Positions 50,837 through 59,570 of a stretch of 64,000 nucleotides of DNA are shown piece by piece. The DNA is from DATKWS01 sp035529435 (GTDB lineage Bacteria; Krumholzibacteriota; Krumholzibacteriia; Krumholzibacteriales; Krumholzibacteriaceae), in NCBI GenBank assembly GCA_035529435.1, contig DATKWS010000113.1, forward strand, positions 29,164-93,163, given 5' to 3'. A program made the position numbers and the translations under genes. The notes beneath the pieces are model-generated. The model had not been told where the DNA came from and searched no databases. It saw nothing but the letters and a program-made list of their open reading frames with translations. The first letter of the stretch is position 1. Each line of letters begins with the position of its first letter.

Positions 50837-51844
50837 TCATTCCGCCGCGCCCTCGGGCGCCGGACCGTGCGCTTCGGCGCCGCCGGCACGCACCGGAACG
50901 ATCCGGGGATCGACCGTCATGCAGAGCAGATCCCCCGCGAGATTGAACAGTATGATGAGGAACGAGGAAACGACGACGATGCCCAGCACCCGGGTGTAGT
51001 CCTGGCGCTGCAGTCCGTCGTAAAACAGGCGCCCCATGCCCGGCCATGAGAAAACCGTCTCGGTGATCACCGCGCCGGTGAACAGGGACGGGATCTGCAT
51101 CACGACCACCGTGATGAACGGCAGAATCGCGTTCCGAAGCACATGCTTGAAGACGATGATCCGCTCGCTGAGCCCCTTGGCCCGCGCCGTCCTGACGAAG
51201 TCGCACGCGATCGTCTCGACGAGCCCCGCCCTGAGATAACGGCTCCACGAGGCGAGGTAGGCGAACGCCAGCACCGTGGCCGGGAGGATGAGGTGTTTCA
51301 GGTGATCGGCGATCGAACCCGCGTCCCCGATCGTCCCTTGCCCGCCCGCCGGGAGGAGCCGGAGCTTCAGCGAGAACACGACGATCGCCATGAGTCCGAG
51401 CCAGAAAACGGGCACCGACATGCCCGCCGTCGTGACGAGGGAGAAGCAGTGATCGAGAAACCGATCCCGCCTGAGGGCCGCACCGACTCCCATGACGAGC
51501 GCCGCGGCGAGGGCGAGCAGAAACGCCGATCCCATGAGCTCGAGCGTCGCCGGTACGCGCTCGAGAATCATGCGCGAGACGGGTTGCCCCGTCACGTAAC
51601 TCTTTCCGAAATCGAAATGAAGAAATACCCGGCCAAACCAGTAGAAATACTGCACGGCGAGGGGCCTGTCGAGGCCGAAGTTCTCCCGTATGCGCTCGAG
51701 GTCCGCCCCGGTCACCTTCGGATTGCCCGACAGCAGGCCGACCGGGCCGCCCGGTGCGCGCTGCAGCAGCACGAACGTCACGATCGAGATCAGTATCACG
51801 AGCGGAACGACGCGCATCACCCTTTTTACAAGGTAATGGATCAT
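50837..51844 (-). CDS. Peptide/nickel-type ABC transporter permease (DppB-like)
   Basis: 335 residues. N-terminal helix VMRVVPLVILISIVTFVLLQ, LERIRENFGLDRPLAVQYFYW, and the EAA loop FVRTARAKGLSERIIVFKHVLRNA, then TETVFSWPGMGRLFYDGLQRQDY, all signatures of DppB/OppB. ATG 51844 overlaps the stop of the beta-CASP gene (ATGA). The last 20 residues are Ala/Gly/Pro-rich. Confidence 0.93.
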   Translation of the reverse strand: MIHYLVKRVMRVVPLVILISIVTFVLLQRAPGGPVGLLSGNPKVTGADLERIRENFGLDRPLAVQYFYWFGRVFLHFDFGKSYVTGQPVSRMILERVPATLELMGSAFLLALAAALVMGVGAALRRDRFLDHCFSLVTTAGMSVPVFWLGLMAIVVFSLKLRLLPAGGQGTIGDAGSIADHLKHLILPATVLAFAYLASWSRYLRAGLVETIACDFVRTARAKGLSERIIVFKHVLRNAILPFITVVVMQIPSLFTGAVITETVFSWPGMGRLFYDGLQRQDYTRVLGIVVVSSFLIILFNLAGDLLCMTVDPRIVPVRAGGAEAHGPAPEGAAE

Positions 51845-53382
51845 GGCCCGTCGACCACCCCCCCGCACGGCGCCGGTGCGCGAGCCGCATCGAGCGTGTA
51901 CCGCTCGCCCGCCCGCGGGATCACGACATCGATGCCTGACTCCTCCGTGATACGCACGGCGAGGGCTTCCATCTGATCGGGCTCGCCGTGTACGAGATAG
52001 ACCCGTTTCACTCCCTGCATGCAGCGCAGCCATGCGAGGAGCCCATCCTGGTCCGCGTGTCCCGAGAAACATCCGTACCGCTTGACGGCAAGGAGCGGGG
52101 CGATCCAATCGTACCGCAACTCTCCGCTCTCCCGGTACCGGACGGGGACCGGATTCAGACCCTCGGCGAGACGCCGTCCCGTGGAGCCGGGCGCCTGCCA
52201 TCCAACGATACAGAGGAGGTTTCGTGGATCGCCGAACATTTTCATCAGATGACGGGGGGAGCTGGCGTAACCGAGATCCCCGCTCGTCGACACGAATATC
52301 GAGGCAGGGTGCCTTCGCGCGTGGACCTTCATCGACGTGCGGCTCGAAACCTCGCGAAGGCCGGGAAAGCGAAGGATCCTCTCTCCATAGAACTCCCGCG
52401 CCCAGGCGGAAAGCTCCCCGCGCATGAGCCGGTAGATCGCCGTGATCTCCTTGGCCGTCGGGCTGTCGACATATACCTCGGTACCGGACGGAATAAGCCC
52501 TTCACCGACAAACCGGTTGATGACGGCGAGGATCTCCTGCGTGCGCCCGAGCGCGAATGCGGGAACCAGGACGTCACCGCCCGCCCCGAGCGCCTCTCCC
52601 ACGTCAGCGGCGAATTCACGGCGGCGGCCGGCGGCTTCGTCTGTCCCGCCGTCCCGCACCGTACCGCCGTACGTCGATTCCATCACCACGTACTCCGCAT
52701 TACCGATACAAGCGGGGGGCGGCACGAGTACCAGGTTGGACGAGCCGAGATCGCCGGAGAAAACGATCTTCACCGTTCGTTGCCCCGAGGGTACCCAGAC
52801 CTCGATGCTCGCGGCGCCGAGCAGATGTCCCGCCCTCTTGAACCGGAACGAGATCCCTGCATCGACGACCACCGAATCGAAGGAAACGGGTGTGATGCCG
52901 CCGAGTGCTCCATCATAATCGCCATGAGAATCCCCGCGCCACGCCGTGCTCCGCTTCATCTTCAGCATGACCGGCGCCAGTTCCGCCGTCGGTCCGGTGC
53001 AGTAAACCGGGCCCTCGAATCCACTCCCGTACAACTCGGGCAGGAACCCGCAGTGATCGCTATGGGCGTGCGTGAGGAGAACGAACGACAGCGTCTCTGG
53101 CGAGGGGGGAAGCACGCCGGTGCCCGCCCCCCCGCGATCGCCGCAGTCGACGATGAAACGCACATCCCCCGTCTCGACGAGGTGACACGACCCGCCTACC
53201 TCACGGGCGCCGCCGCAGCAGATCAGCACCGGTCCACCCCCGTCCACTCCCCGTCCAAGGTACCGGAACAGCACAATCGCGGCGAGAACGATCAGTACCG
53301 GCGCTATCCATTTGAGATTTCGTTTCACCGTCATCAGCTCCGATTCAGCCCGTACATCGATGCGCTCCCCGCCCGGGCTCAT
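51841..53382 (-). CDS. Membrane-anchored beta-CASP metallo-beta-lactamase protein
   Basis: 513 residues. Near the N-terminus a helix (LKWIAPVLIVLAAIVLFRYLG) acts as membrane anchor or signal. Then a complete MBL/beta-CASP set: VDCGDRG, LTHAHSDHCGFLPE (HxHxDH), RAGHLLGAASIE, FSGDLGSSN, motif A Glu in MESTYGG, motif B CFSGHADQ and motif C VYLVHGEPDQM. These are the catalytic residues of CPSF73/RNase J-type nucleases, which are normally cytosolic. ATG 53382 overlaps the stop of the binding-protein gene (ATGA) and its own stop overlaps the DppB start, so it sits within the ABC operon. A shorter form from ATG 53334 would still keep the helix. Whether it acts on RNA, DNA or another substrate is unknown. 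Confidence 0.85.
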   Translation of the reverse strand: MSPGGERIDVRAESELMTVKRNLKWIAPVLIVLAAIVLFRYLGRGVDGGGPVLICCGGAREVGGSCHLVETGDVRFIVDCGDRGGAGTGVLPPSPETLSFVLLTHAHSDHCGFLPELYGSGFEGPVYCTGPTAELAPVMLKMKRSTAWRGDSHGDYDGALGGITPVSFDSVVVDAGISFRFKRAGHLLGAASIEVWVPSGQRTVKIVFSGDLGSSNLVLVPPPACIGNAEYVVMESTYGGTVRDGGTDEAAGRRREFAADVGEALGAGGDVLVPAFALGRTQEILAVINRFVGEGLIPSGTEVYVDSPTAKEITAIYRLMRGELSAWAREFYGERILRFPGLREVSSRTSMKVHARRHPASIFVSTSGDLGYASSPRHLMKMFGDPRNLLCIVGWQAPGSTGRRLAEGLNPVPVRYRESGELRYDWIAPLLAVKRYGCFSGHADQDGLLAWLRCMQGVKRVYLVHGEPDQMEALAVRITEESGIDVVIPRAGERYTLDAARAPAPCGGVVDGP

Positions 53383-55085
53383 CGATCGAGCCACCATTCG
53401 GCCGCATTCCACGTATCGCCCGACTGGGTCGGATTCGGCCGGTAATTATGGAGGCGCTCCGGCATCACATCGAGCTGCGTCACCCACAGGAGGGGAACGA
53501 TCGGCGCTTCCTCCGCCAGTATCACGGCAATCTCATCGTAGATTCGCTTCCTGTCCTCGAATACGACCGTCGCGCTCCCCCGCGCCAGCAGGCCGGTCAA
53601 GCGTTCGTGATCGATACGGGAGTAGTTCTGCCCCACCGGCGGTAAGAACCGCGCCGAGTAGCTTCCCTCCTTGGTAGAAGGATCGGGGGGCGTGAGAATC
53701 GCGTACAGCGCGATGTCGAACTCGCCCCTTTTCAGAATGCCCCCCTCGTCGTAACTGCCGAAGAGGACCGAGGGATGATGGTTGCGCACCTCCAGATCGA
53801 TCCCGACGCGCCGGTACTGATCCCGAAGCACCATTTCGGTCCGCTCCCGGTTCAACATCCCCGTGACGGTCGAGATCGCGAGACGCAGCGGTTTTCCTTC
53901 CTTCTCGCGAATACCGTCGCCGTCGCGATCCATCCAGCCTGCCGACCGGAGAAGGCGCGCCGCTTTTTCGGGATCGTACGAGTTCATCTCGCGCGGCGTG
54001 TCCGAATAGTAGGGCGAGCTCGGATGATCGTCCCCGTACGCGGGAATCCAGATCCCGTCGTAGATCTTCTCGGAGAGCTCCCCCCGATCGGTCGCCAGGG
54101 CGACCGCCCTGCGGACGCGTGCGTCCCCGAGAATCGGGTGCCGGCAGTTGAGATCGAGGTGCTCGTTGAACATCGCCGGGTTGCGATAGACCGTGAGAAG
54201 CGCCACCGTGCCGGCCACATCCGCCAGTGCGTTCGGCGCATTGTCTATCCCCATCACGCCGCCGGTCTCGAGCTCGAGGAGCAGGGCGTTCCCGTCGGGT
54301 ATGAACCGGATCACGATCTCGTCGAGATACGGGCCGTCCCCGTAGTAGTCCCGATTGGCCCGCACCGTGATGTGAGATCCCGGTTCCCATTCGTGAAATA
54401 CGAACGGACCCGATCCGACCGGGTGGCGGTGAAAATCCTCCCCCTGAAAATCGGGCCCCAGCGTTCCCTCGAGGAGGTGACGTGGCAGAACGGACTCGTC
54501 GTAGAAACAATCGCCGACGAAATTCGCATACACCTCGCGCAGGTGAAAGACGACTGTGTGGTCGTCGGGCGTTTCGACGTCCGTGATCACATCCCACCCC
54601 TGCCGCGTCTCGACATTTATATCGGGATGCATCATCAGCCGGTACGTGAACTCGACATCGCGTGATGTGACCGGCGTTCCATCGTGCCATCGCGCGTCTC
54701 CCCGCAGGTGATACGTGTAGCTCAGGTAGTCCGGTGATATGCCGCCGTTCACGACGGTCGGAATCTCGGTGATCAGGTCCGGCACGAGCTCCAGGGAATC
54801 GTCGTGCTTGACGAACGTGCTGAAAACCAGGTTGCACACGTAGACAACCGACACCATCGTGTTGAGCGCCTCGTTCAGCACCTCCGGCTCCTGCTGCATG
54901 CCGATGACGAGCCTCCCGCCGCGAACGGGCACGACGGAAGATCCGCTCCGGGCGGTTTCGGCCTGCTCCCCGCCGGCCCGAACGGTCCCGGGCGCATTGC
55001 CGTCCTCTCCACCCTTCTCACTACAACTCATTGAAATTAAAGCAATAATAAAAATGCAGGGGGCGATCTCGCGCCAGTGTTTCAT
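53379..55085 (-). CDS. Family 5 extracellular solute-binding lipoprotein (peptide type)
   Basis: 568 residues. Type II signal peptide with lipobox LISMSC, a Gly/Glu linker, then SBP_bac_5: RGGRLVIGMQQEPEVLN, YTYHLRGDARWHDGTPVTSRDVEFTYRLMM (in two parts), HLDLNCRHPILGDARVRRAVALATDRGEL (two parts), LEVRNHHPSV. Binds peptides, nickel or similar for the DppBC-type permeases downstream. ATG 55085 follows GGGAGGA. First gene of the operon; no clear promoter was found in the 376-base gap upstream on this strand. Confidence 0.93.
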   Translation of the reverse strand: MKHWREIAPCIFIIALISMSCSEKGGEDGNAPGTVRAGGEQAETARSGSSVVPVRGGRLVIGMQQEPEVLNEALNTMVSVVYVCNLVFSTFVKHDDSLELVPDLITEIPTVVNGGISPDYLSYTYHLRGDARWHDGTPVTSRDVEFTYRLMMHPDINVETRQGWDVITDVETPDDHTVVFHLREVYANFVGDCFYDESVLPRHLLEGTLGPDFQGEDFHRHPVGSGPFVFHEWEPGSHITVRANRDYYGDGPYLDEIVIRFIPDGNALLLELETGGVMGIDNAPNALADVAGTVALLTVYRNPAMFNEHLDLNCRHPILGDARVRRAVALATDRGELSEKIYDGIWIPAYGDDHPSSPYYSDTPREMNSYDPEKAARLLRSAGWMDRDGDGIREKEGKPLRLAISTVTGMLNRERTEMVLRDQYRRVGIDLEVRNHHPSVLFGSYDEGGILKRGEFDIALYAILTPPDPSTKEGSYSARFLPPVGQNYSRIDHERLTGLLARGSATVVFEDRKRIYDEIAVILAEEAPIVPLLWVTQLDVMPERLHNYRPNPTQSGDTWNAAEWWLDR

Positions 55086-55401
55086 CGATTCCTCCCACAT
55101 GGCTGCCGGGTATACAGTAATCCTCCCTTCTTCGAGCATGCAGCATGCCAATATGTAAAGTTGAAATAACAAGTTATGGCAATACGTGGATGTGCCGCAG
55201 ACCGAGCGCCGCCTCCCTGCAGGGGTGATCCCGGCATCCCGCACCATTTCGGTACACCGTACCACGTCCGTTCCGGTTGTGAAAATGCAAGTTCATCATT
55301 CACTGCGGAATACGGGAGCGTACCCGGTGATGTCACGCATGGTGCCGCCGTCAATACGGTGTACGCCCTACCGAATGCCGTGTCAATGAGCGAGATTGCG
55401 T

Positions 55402-55430
55402 TTGCGCCCGGCTTTTTTTTAATCTATAAT
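55402..55430 (+). promoter_or_regulatory. Strong promoter of the propeller-protein gene
   Basis: TTGCGC (55402-55407), 17 bases, TATAAT (perfect, 55425-55430), 32 bases before ATG 55462. A run of eight T at 55413-55420 lies in the spacer. Elsewhere the gap 55086-55461 shows an AT-rich stretch (55150-55180) with a near-palindrome ATAACAAGTTAT and no gene. Confidence 0.65.
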
Positions 55431-55461
55431 TTTTTTAGATAGTTACGATACTACAGAGAAT

Positions 55462-57015
55462 ATGAATACGCATAGTGCACCGGACATGCATTCCCGTCGA
55501 AGGCCGGGCCGTCACCGCACACGGCGCAGTCCCGGAGGGCGGCCGTTGCGCCTTGTCGCGCTCGCGCTCCTGCTCGCCGTGGTCCCGGATGCGCAGGCCT
55601 TCCTCCAGAGCGGGTGGCAGGAGGAGCAGCGGCTCACCTACGATGATGCCATCTCGTACGGACCGCCGAACAACGCGAAGTATATCGCCGTCGATAACAT
55701 GCAGCGGGTGCATGTCGTCTGGTCCGACGAACGCGACCGGAACCGCGAGATATATCACATGGTGCAATCGGACTACGTCTGGTCGGAACCCGAACGCCTC
55801 ACATGGAGCAAGGAGCGTTCGGCCCGGCCCACGCTCGCTGTTGATGCGGCGGGACGTGTGCATCTCGTCTGGAACGACAGCAAGGACGGCAACAAGGAGA
55901 TTTACCACAAGATCTGGACCGGTTCGTGGAGAACCGACCGGCGGGTTTCCGAAACGGACGGCGATTCGTTCGCCCCCTCTATCGTCGCGGAGGGACTCTA
56001 CATCCACCTCGTCTACAACGAGATCGTGGACGGACACAACGAGATCATCTACCGGATGTTCGACTTCATAGACTGGTCGGGAGCCGAGCAACTCACCAGC
56101 ATGCCGAGCGGCGACAGGACGGTCGCCTCGATAGCCCTCGGTCCGGACTGCTCACTGCACGTCGCATGGTGGGATACCCGCGAGGATCCCCCCGGAAACA
56201 CGGAGGGAAAAATCTACTACCGGAGCAGGACATCCGGTTGGAATCCCGAGGAGTGCGTCTCGGGCCCCGCAGCGGATGCCATGCGTCCCAATATCACGGT
56301 TGATGACAGCGGTCACGTGCATGTCGTCTGGATCGACAAGCGGGAGCAGTACGAACAGATCTACTACTGCAAGCGCACCGGCGAGGGGTGGGGAACGGAG
56401 ATACCCCTTACATCCAGCGACTACACCCACTATCACCCGAGCATCGCTTCGGTCGGAGACGAGCTGTACCTGGCCTACTGGGTCACCTATCCCTCCCTGT
56501 CGAATCCCGGAATCTATTTCCGTACGATGGAGGGGAACGCGTGGGGAGGCGAGAGCCGCATCACGGCGGACAACTCAATGGCGAGCATCTGCTGCCTGAT
56601 CGCCGAGCCGGACAGGAACCTGCACCTCGCGTGGGTCGACCAGCGCGACGGCAACATGGAGATCTACTACCGCCACTTCATCCATCCGCAAAACGGCGTG
56701 GGGGACATCGACAGTGATGAGCCGCCGGAAACACCCGGCTACCCGCTCACGCTGGGAGCGACGCCGAATCCCTTCTCGAACACCACACGTATCGACCTGT
56801 CGCTGCCCGGCACGCTCGAGACGAGCATCAGGATATTCGACGTGACGGGAAGGTGTGTGAGAGTACTTGCCGAGGACAGGTTGGCGGATGGAAACCACCC
56901 CTTTCTCTGGGATGGAACCGATGAGCGGGGAAGACGCCTCTCGCCCGGAGTCTACTTCGTTCGAGCGCATGCGGGAAAGCAGCGGGCGAACCGGAAGGTG
57001 CTCCTCGTGCGGTAG
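55462..57015 (+). CDS. Secreted propeller protein with FlgD-Ig/T9SS-like C-terminal domain
   Basis: 517 residues. Long basic N-terminus before a signal helix (LRLVALALLLAVVPDAQA). Residues about 60-415 hold seven to eight repeats of the type VDxxGRVHLVWNDSKDGNKEIYHK / VDDSGHVHVVWIDKREQYEQIYY, that is, a BNR/sialidase-like propeller. The last 90 residues are a separate Ig-like domain (GATPNPFSNTTRIDLSLPG, IRIFDVTGRCVRVLAEDRL, WDGTDERGRRLSPGVYFVRAHAG) as in FlgD_Ig/T9SS-type sorting domains. No Asp-box catalytic set is seen. ATG 55486 is an alternative start. Confidence 0.78.
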   Translation: MNTHSAPDMHSRRRPGRHRTRRSPGGRPLRLVALALLLAVVPDAQAFLQSGWQEEQRLTYDDAISYGPPNNAKYIAVDNMQRVHVVWSDERDRNREIYHMVQSDYVWSEPERLTWSKERSARPTLAVDAAGRVHLVWNDSKDGNKEIYHKIWTGSWRTDRRVSETDGDSFAPSIVAEGLYIHLVYNEIVDGHNEIIYRMFDFIDWSGAEQLTSMPSGDRTVASIALGPDCSLHVAWWDTREDPPGNTEGKIYYRSRTSGWNPEECVSGPAADAMRPNITVDDSGHVHVVWIDKREQYEQIYYCKRTGEGWGTEIPLTSSDYTHYHPSIASVGDELYLAYWVTYPSLSNPGIYFRTMEGNAWGGESRITADNSMASICCLIAEPDRNLHLAWVDQRDGNMEIYYRHFIHPQNGVGDIDSDEPPETPGYPLTLGATPNPFSNTTRIDLSLPGTLETSIRIFDVTGRCVRVLAEDRLADGNHPFLWDGTDERGRRLSPGVYFVRAHAGKQRANRKVLLVR

Positions 57016-57081
57016 CCTCCCCGAATCGCCGGCCCGGTTCCCGTCGCTGCGGCGGGAGAGACGAACCACGATCGCCGGCGG

Positions 57082-57894
57082 TCAGATATAGGCGTGGAAA
57101 CCACCGAAGAAGAGATTCCCGAGAAACGATATCACGATCAGCGCGAATCCGATGATCGAGAGGACGGCGAGTGCGCCTCCCCGCCATTTCCCCCGGATAT
57201 CCTGGTGGAGCAGGAGGGTGTAGAACAGCCACACGACGAGCGAGCCGGTCTCCTTCGGGTCCCAGCTCCAGAACGATCCCCACGCCCGCTGGGCCCATAT
57301 GGCCCCCGCGAAGAGGGCTCCGATCGTGAAGAGGGGATATCCGATCCGAATCGACCGGGAGATGATCTCCTCGATGAAATCGCGCGGCGGCACGAGGTCG
57401 TCCTCCCCCCTGCGCCCACCCCGCATGAGGTAGAGGATCCCCCCGCCGGCCGCCACGAGAAAGGCACCCTCCGCCACCGCCGCGAGCGTCACATGGATAT
57501 AGAACCAGTAGCTCTGGAGCGCGGGCATGAGCTGCTTCGCGATCTCTTTCGGCAGCAGCGACGCCATGACGAGGACGACGATCAGGACCGGTGAAATCAC
57601 CACGCCGAGCACCATCCGTCGGAAGCGCGCGAGGATCACGATGAATGCGACGCCGATCACCCAGGACATCGTCAGGGCGTACTCGTACATCGTCGAGAAC
57701 GGCGGGTGTGTGCTGATGATCCACCGCGCCGCGATGCCCGCAGTGTGAAGCACGAGTGCGATTGCGAAGGAAACGACCGCAACGACGCCGATGCGCCGCT
57801 TTCCCAGTGAAGCGAACAGCGTGAAGAGAATGAACGAGGCGAGATACAGCCAGAAGCTCCACCAGAACAGATCGATGTCAGCGGTATTCACCAT
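57082..57894 (-). CDS. ccsB: Cytochrome c biogenesis protein CcsB/ResC
   Basis: 270 residues, about eight helices. The WWD-like haem-handling motif WAQRAWGSFWSWDPKETGSL is present, with His in FYIHVTLAAVAEGAFL and THPPFSTMYEY. System II cytochrome c maturation. ATG 57894 follows AAGGAG; ResB is encoded immediately upstream, the usual partner. Confidence 0.93.
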   Translation of the reverse strand: MVNTADIDLFWWSFWLYLASFILFTLFASLGKRRIGVVAVVSFAIALVLHTAGIAARWIISTHPPFSTMYEYALTMSWVIGVAFIVILARFRRMVLGVVISPVLIVVLVMASLLPKEIAKQLMPALQSYWFYIHVTLAAVAEGAFLVAAGGGILYLMRGGRRGEDDLVPPRDFIEEIISRSIRIGYPLFTIGALFAGAIWAQRAWGSFWSWDPKETGSLVVWLFYTLLLHQDIRGKWRGGALAVLSIIGFALIVISFLGNLFFGGFHAYI

Positions 57895-57972
57895 GAGATG
57901 CTCCTTCGGCAATCACCCGATATGTGTGCGCGGCGCCGGACGGAATGATACGAGTGCGCCCGTTCCACACTC

Positions 57973-59421
57973 TCATGCGTCACCGCCCCCCAGATCCGAC
58001 AAGGCATCGACGAGCCCGGCGGATACCTTCTCGAATTCCTCCCGGAAACTCACCTTCCACCGGTAGCCGGTGCCGGCGAGGATGAGGCCCTCGGCGTCCA
58101 TGACCCCCTTGAGGCACCGGTAATTGAAAATGTACAGCAGGGCGAGCCCGATCGTCGCCGCCGCAATGCCGGCGAGGAGCACCATGCTCCCCGGATTCGT
58201 ACTGATCTGAAGCCCCGTGAAGTACACCGGCGCCACGTCCACCAGGCTCAACTGCACGGGAAGATCGAACCGCGAATTGAACCGCGGGTAATAGAGAAAC
58301 AGCCATCCCTCCTGCGCTCCCCCCTCACCCTCCAGTTCCACCTCGATCGCCGGATTGTGCATGTTCGGCGTCTCCGAGTACGGACCATTGGGTCCGATCT
58401 TGAAATCCGGCAGAAACCGCTTCGCCCTGATCACGAGGGGAAATCCCTCGAGCGAAAACGCTTCGTCAGGCTCGAGCCGCACGACGGTTCCCACGGGATT
58501 CCCCCCGGAGGAGTACCTGACGCGCGCCCACCTGAACGCCTCCTCGTCGACGTAGTAGGAGCTCTGCAGGATATCGTACCGATCGAAGCGGAGTGGCTTG
58601 TTCACCTCGATGGTCGTGGTAACGAGCCTGTTTCCCACCGTGTCGATGATCGAAACGTTCGAAATATACTCCTTGACCGCCATCTGATCGGTCATGATGA
58701 CATCGAATCCATCGACGAGGATCGCGTACGGGGTCCCCCCGAGGGGAAGGATATCACCGTCGGTTCCGTAGAGGATCTCCGTCTCGCCCCAGAAGCTACC
58801 GACCATCCCGCCGACGGTGATGACGAGTATACCGAGATGAAACAGAAAATTCCCGAAATAACGCCATCGCCCGGCCACCGCGACGAAACGAATCACTCCC
58901 CCTTCTTTTGTCTTCGAGACGCGAAATCCCCTGCCGCGAAGAAATGACGAGATAACGCCGAACACGACATCCATGCGCCCGGGCGCAAGCCGTTTCTCCG
59001 GACCATACCGGTACTCCAGTTCATCGAGGACATCTCTGCGGTCCCGGCTCTTCCACTTGAGCTCTCGCCACGAGAGGTGCAGCCGGTGATCGCGTTTCGA
59101 GAGCTCCCGGGCTTCGTCCGGAGGTTCGCTCCGGAACGTACGGAGCACGATACTCCGCCACCTCGACACGAGACATGCAACGAGAACGATGAAGAACAGC
59201 GCGAGTACCGCCCGGTACCAGAAGGTATGGAACGGGTCGTGAAGGCCCAGGCGCTCGACGAGCCACAACCAGGTGTCGCCCCACCGCGCCCGGTAGATCT
59301 CACGCTGGTACGGCACATCGGGTGGAACAAGCTCGGTCAGTATCCATCCGAATGCGCTGGTGCCGAACAGGATCGCTATCACCGTCACGGCGAACCGGTA
59401 ACTTATGATCGACCGTCTCAT
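57973..59421 (-). CDS. resB: Cytochrome c biogenesis protein ResB/Ccs1
   Basis: 482 residues: three N-terminal helices (YRFAVTVIAILFGTSAFGWIL and on), a long periplasmic domain (VAVAGRWRYFGNFLFHLGILVITVGG precedes it; LPLGGTPYAILVDGFDV) and a last helix near residue 430 (VLLAGIAAATIGLALLYIF). With CcsB it delivers haem to apocytochromes. Start ATG 59421 (GGGAG upstream). 78 bases separate it from ccsB. Confidence 0.92.
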   Translation of the reverse strand: MRRSIISYRFAVTVIAILFGTSAFGWILTELVPPDVPYQREIYRARWGDTWLWLVERLGLHDPFHTFWYRAVLALFFIVLVACLVSRWRSIVLRTFRSEPPDEARELSKRDHRLHLSWRELKWKSRDRRDVLDELEYRYGPEKRLAPGRMDVVFGVISSFLRGRGFRVSKTKEGGVIRFVAVAGRWRYFGNFLFHLGILVITVGGMVGSFWGETEILYGTDGDILPLGGTPYAILVDGFDVIMTDQMAVKEYISNVSIIDTVGNRLVTTTIEVNKPLRFDRYDILQSSYYVDEEAFRWARVRYSSGGNPVGTVVRLEPDEAFSLEGFPLVIRAKRFLPDFKIGPNGPYSETPNMHNPAIEVELEGEGGAQEGWLFLYYPRFNSRFDLPVQLSLVDVAPVYFTGLQISTNPGSMVLLAGIAAATIGLALLYIFNYRCLKGVMDAEGLILAGTGYRWKVSFREEFEKVSAGLVDALSDLGGGDA

Positions 59422-59474
59422 ATTCTCCCGCTCCAATTTTTACTGGGCCGCACGTGCACCGGGGAGAATTCTAA

Positions 59475-59504
59475 TTGAAAATGACATTCCCGTACAAGTA
59501 TGAT
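59475..59504 (+). promoter_or_regulatory. Promoter of the DUF885-like lipoprotein gene
   Basis: TTGAAA (59475-59480), 18 bases, TATGAT (59499-59504), 66 bases before ATG 59571; five of six -10 matches. It lies in the short divergent gap to resB. Confidence 0.6.
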
Positions 59505-59570
59505 TCCGGCGGGCCGGAGAAGGAACCGGAATTTCAATCCGCACGGAGACACTGACGGGAAACGGGCTGC

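Noticed and set aside
51988..53445. 485-codon plus-strand open frame
   Set aside because: Antisense to the beta-CASP gene; translation is low-complexity Arg/Pro-rich.
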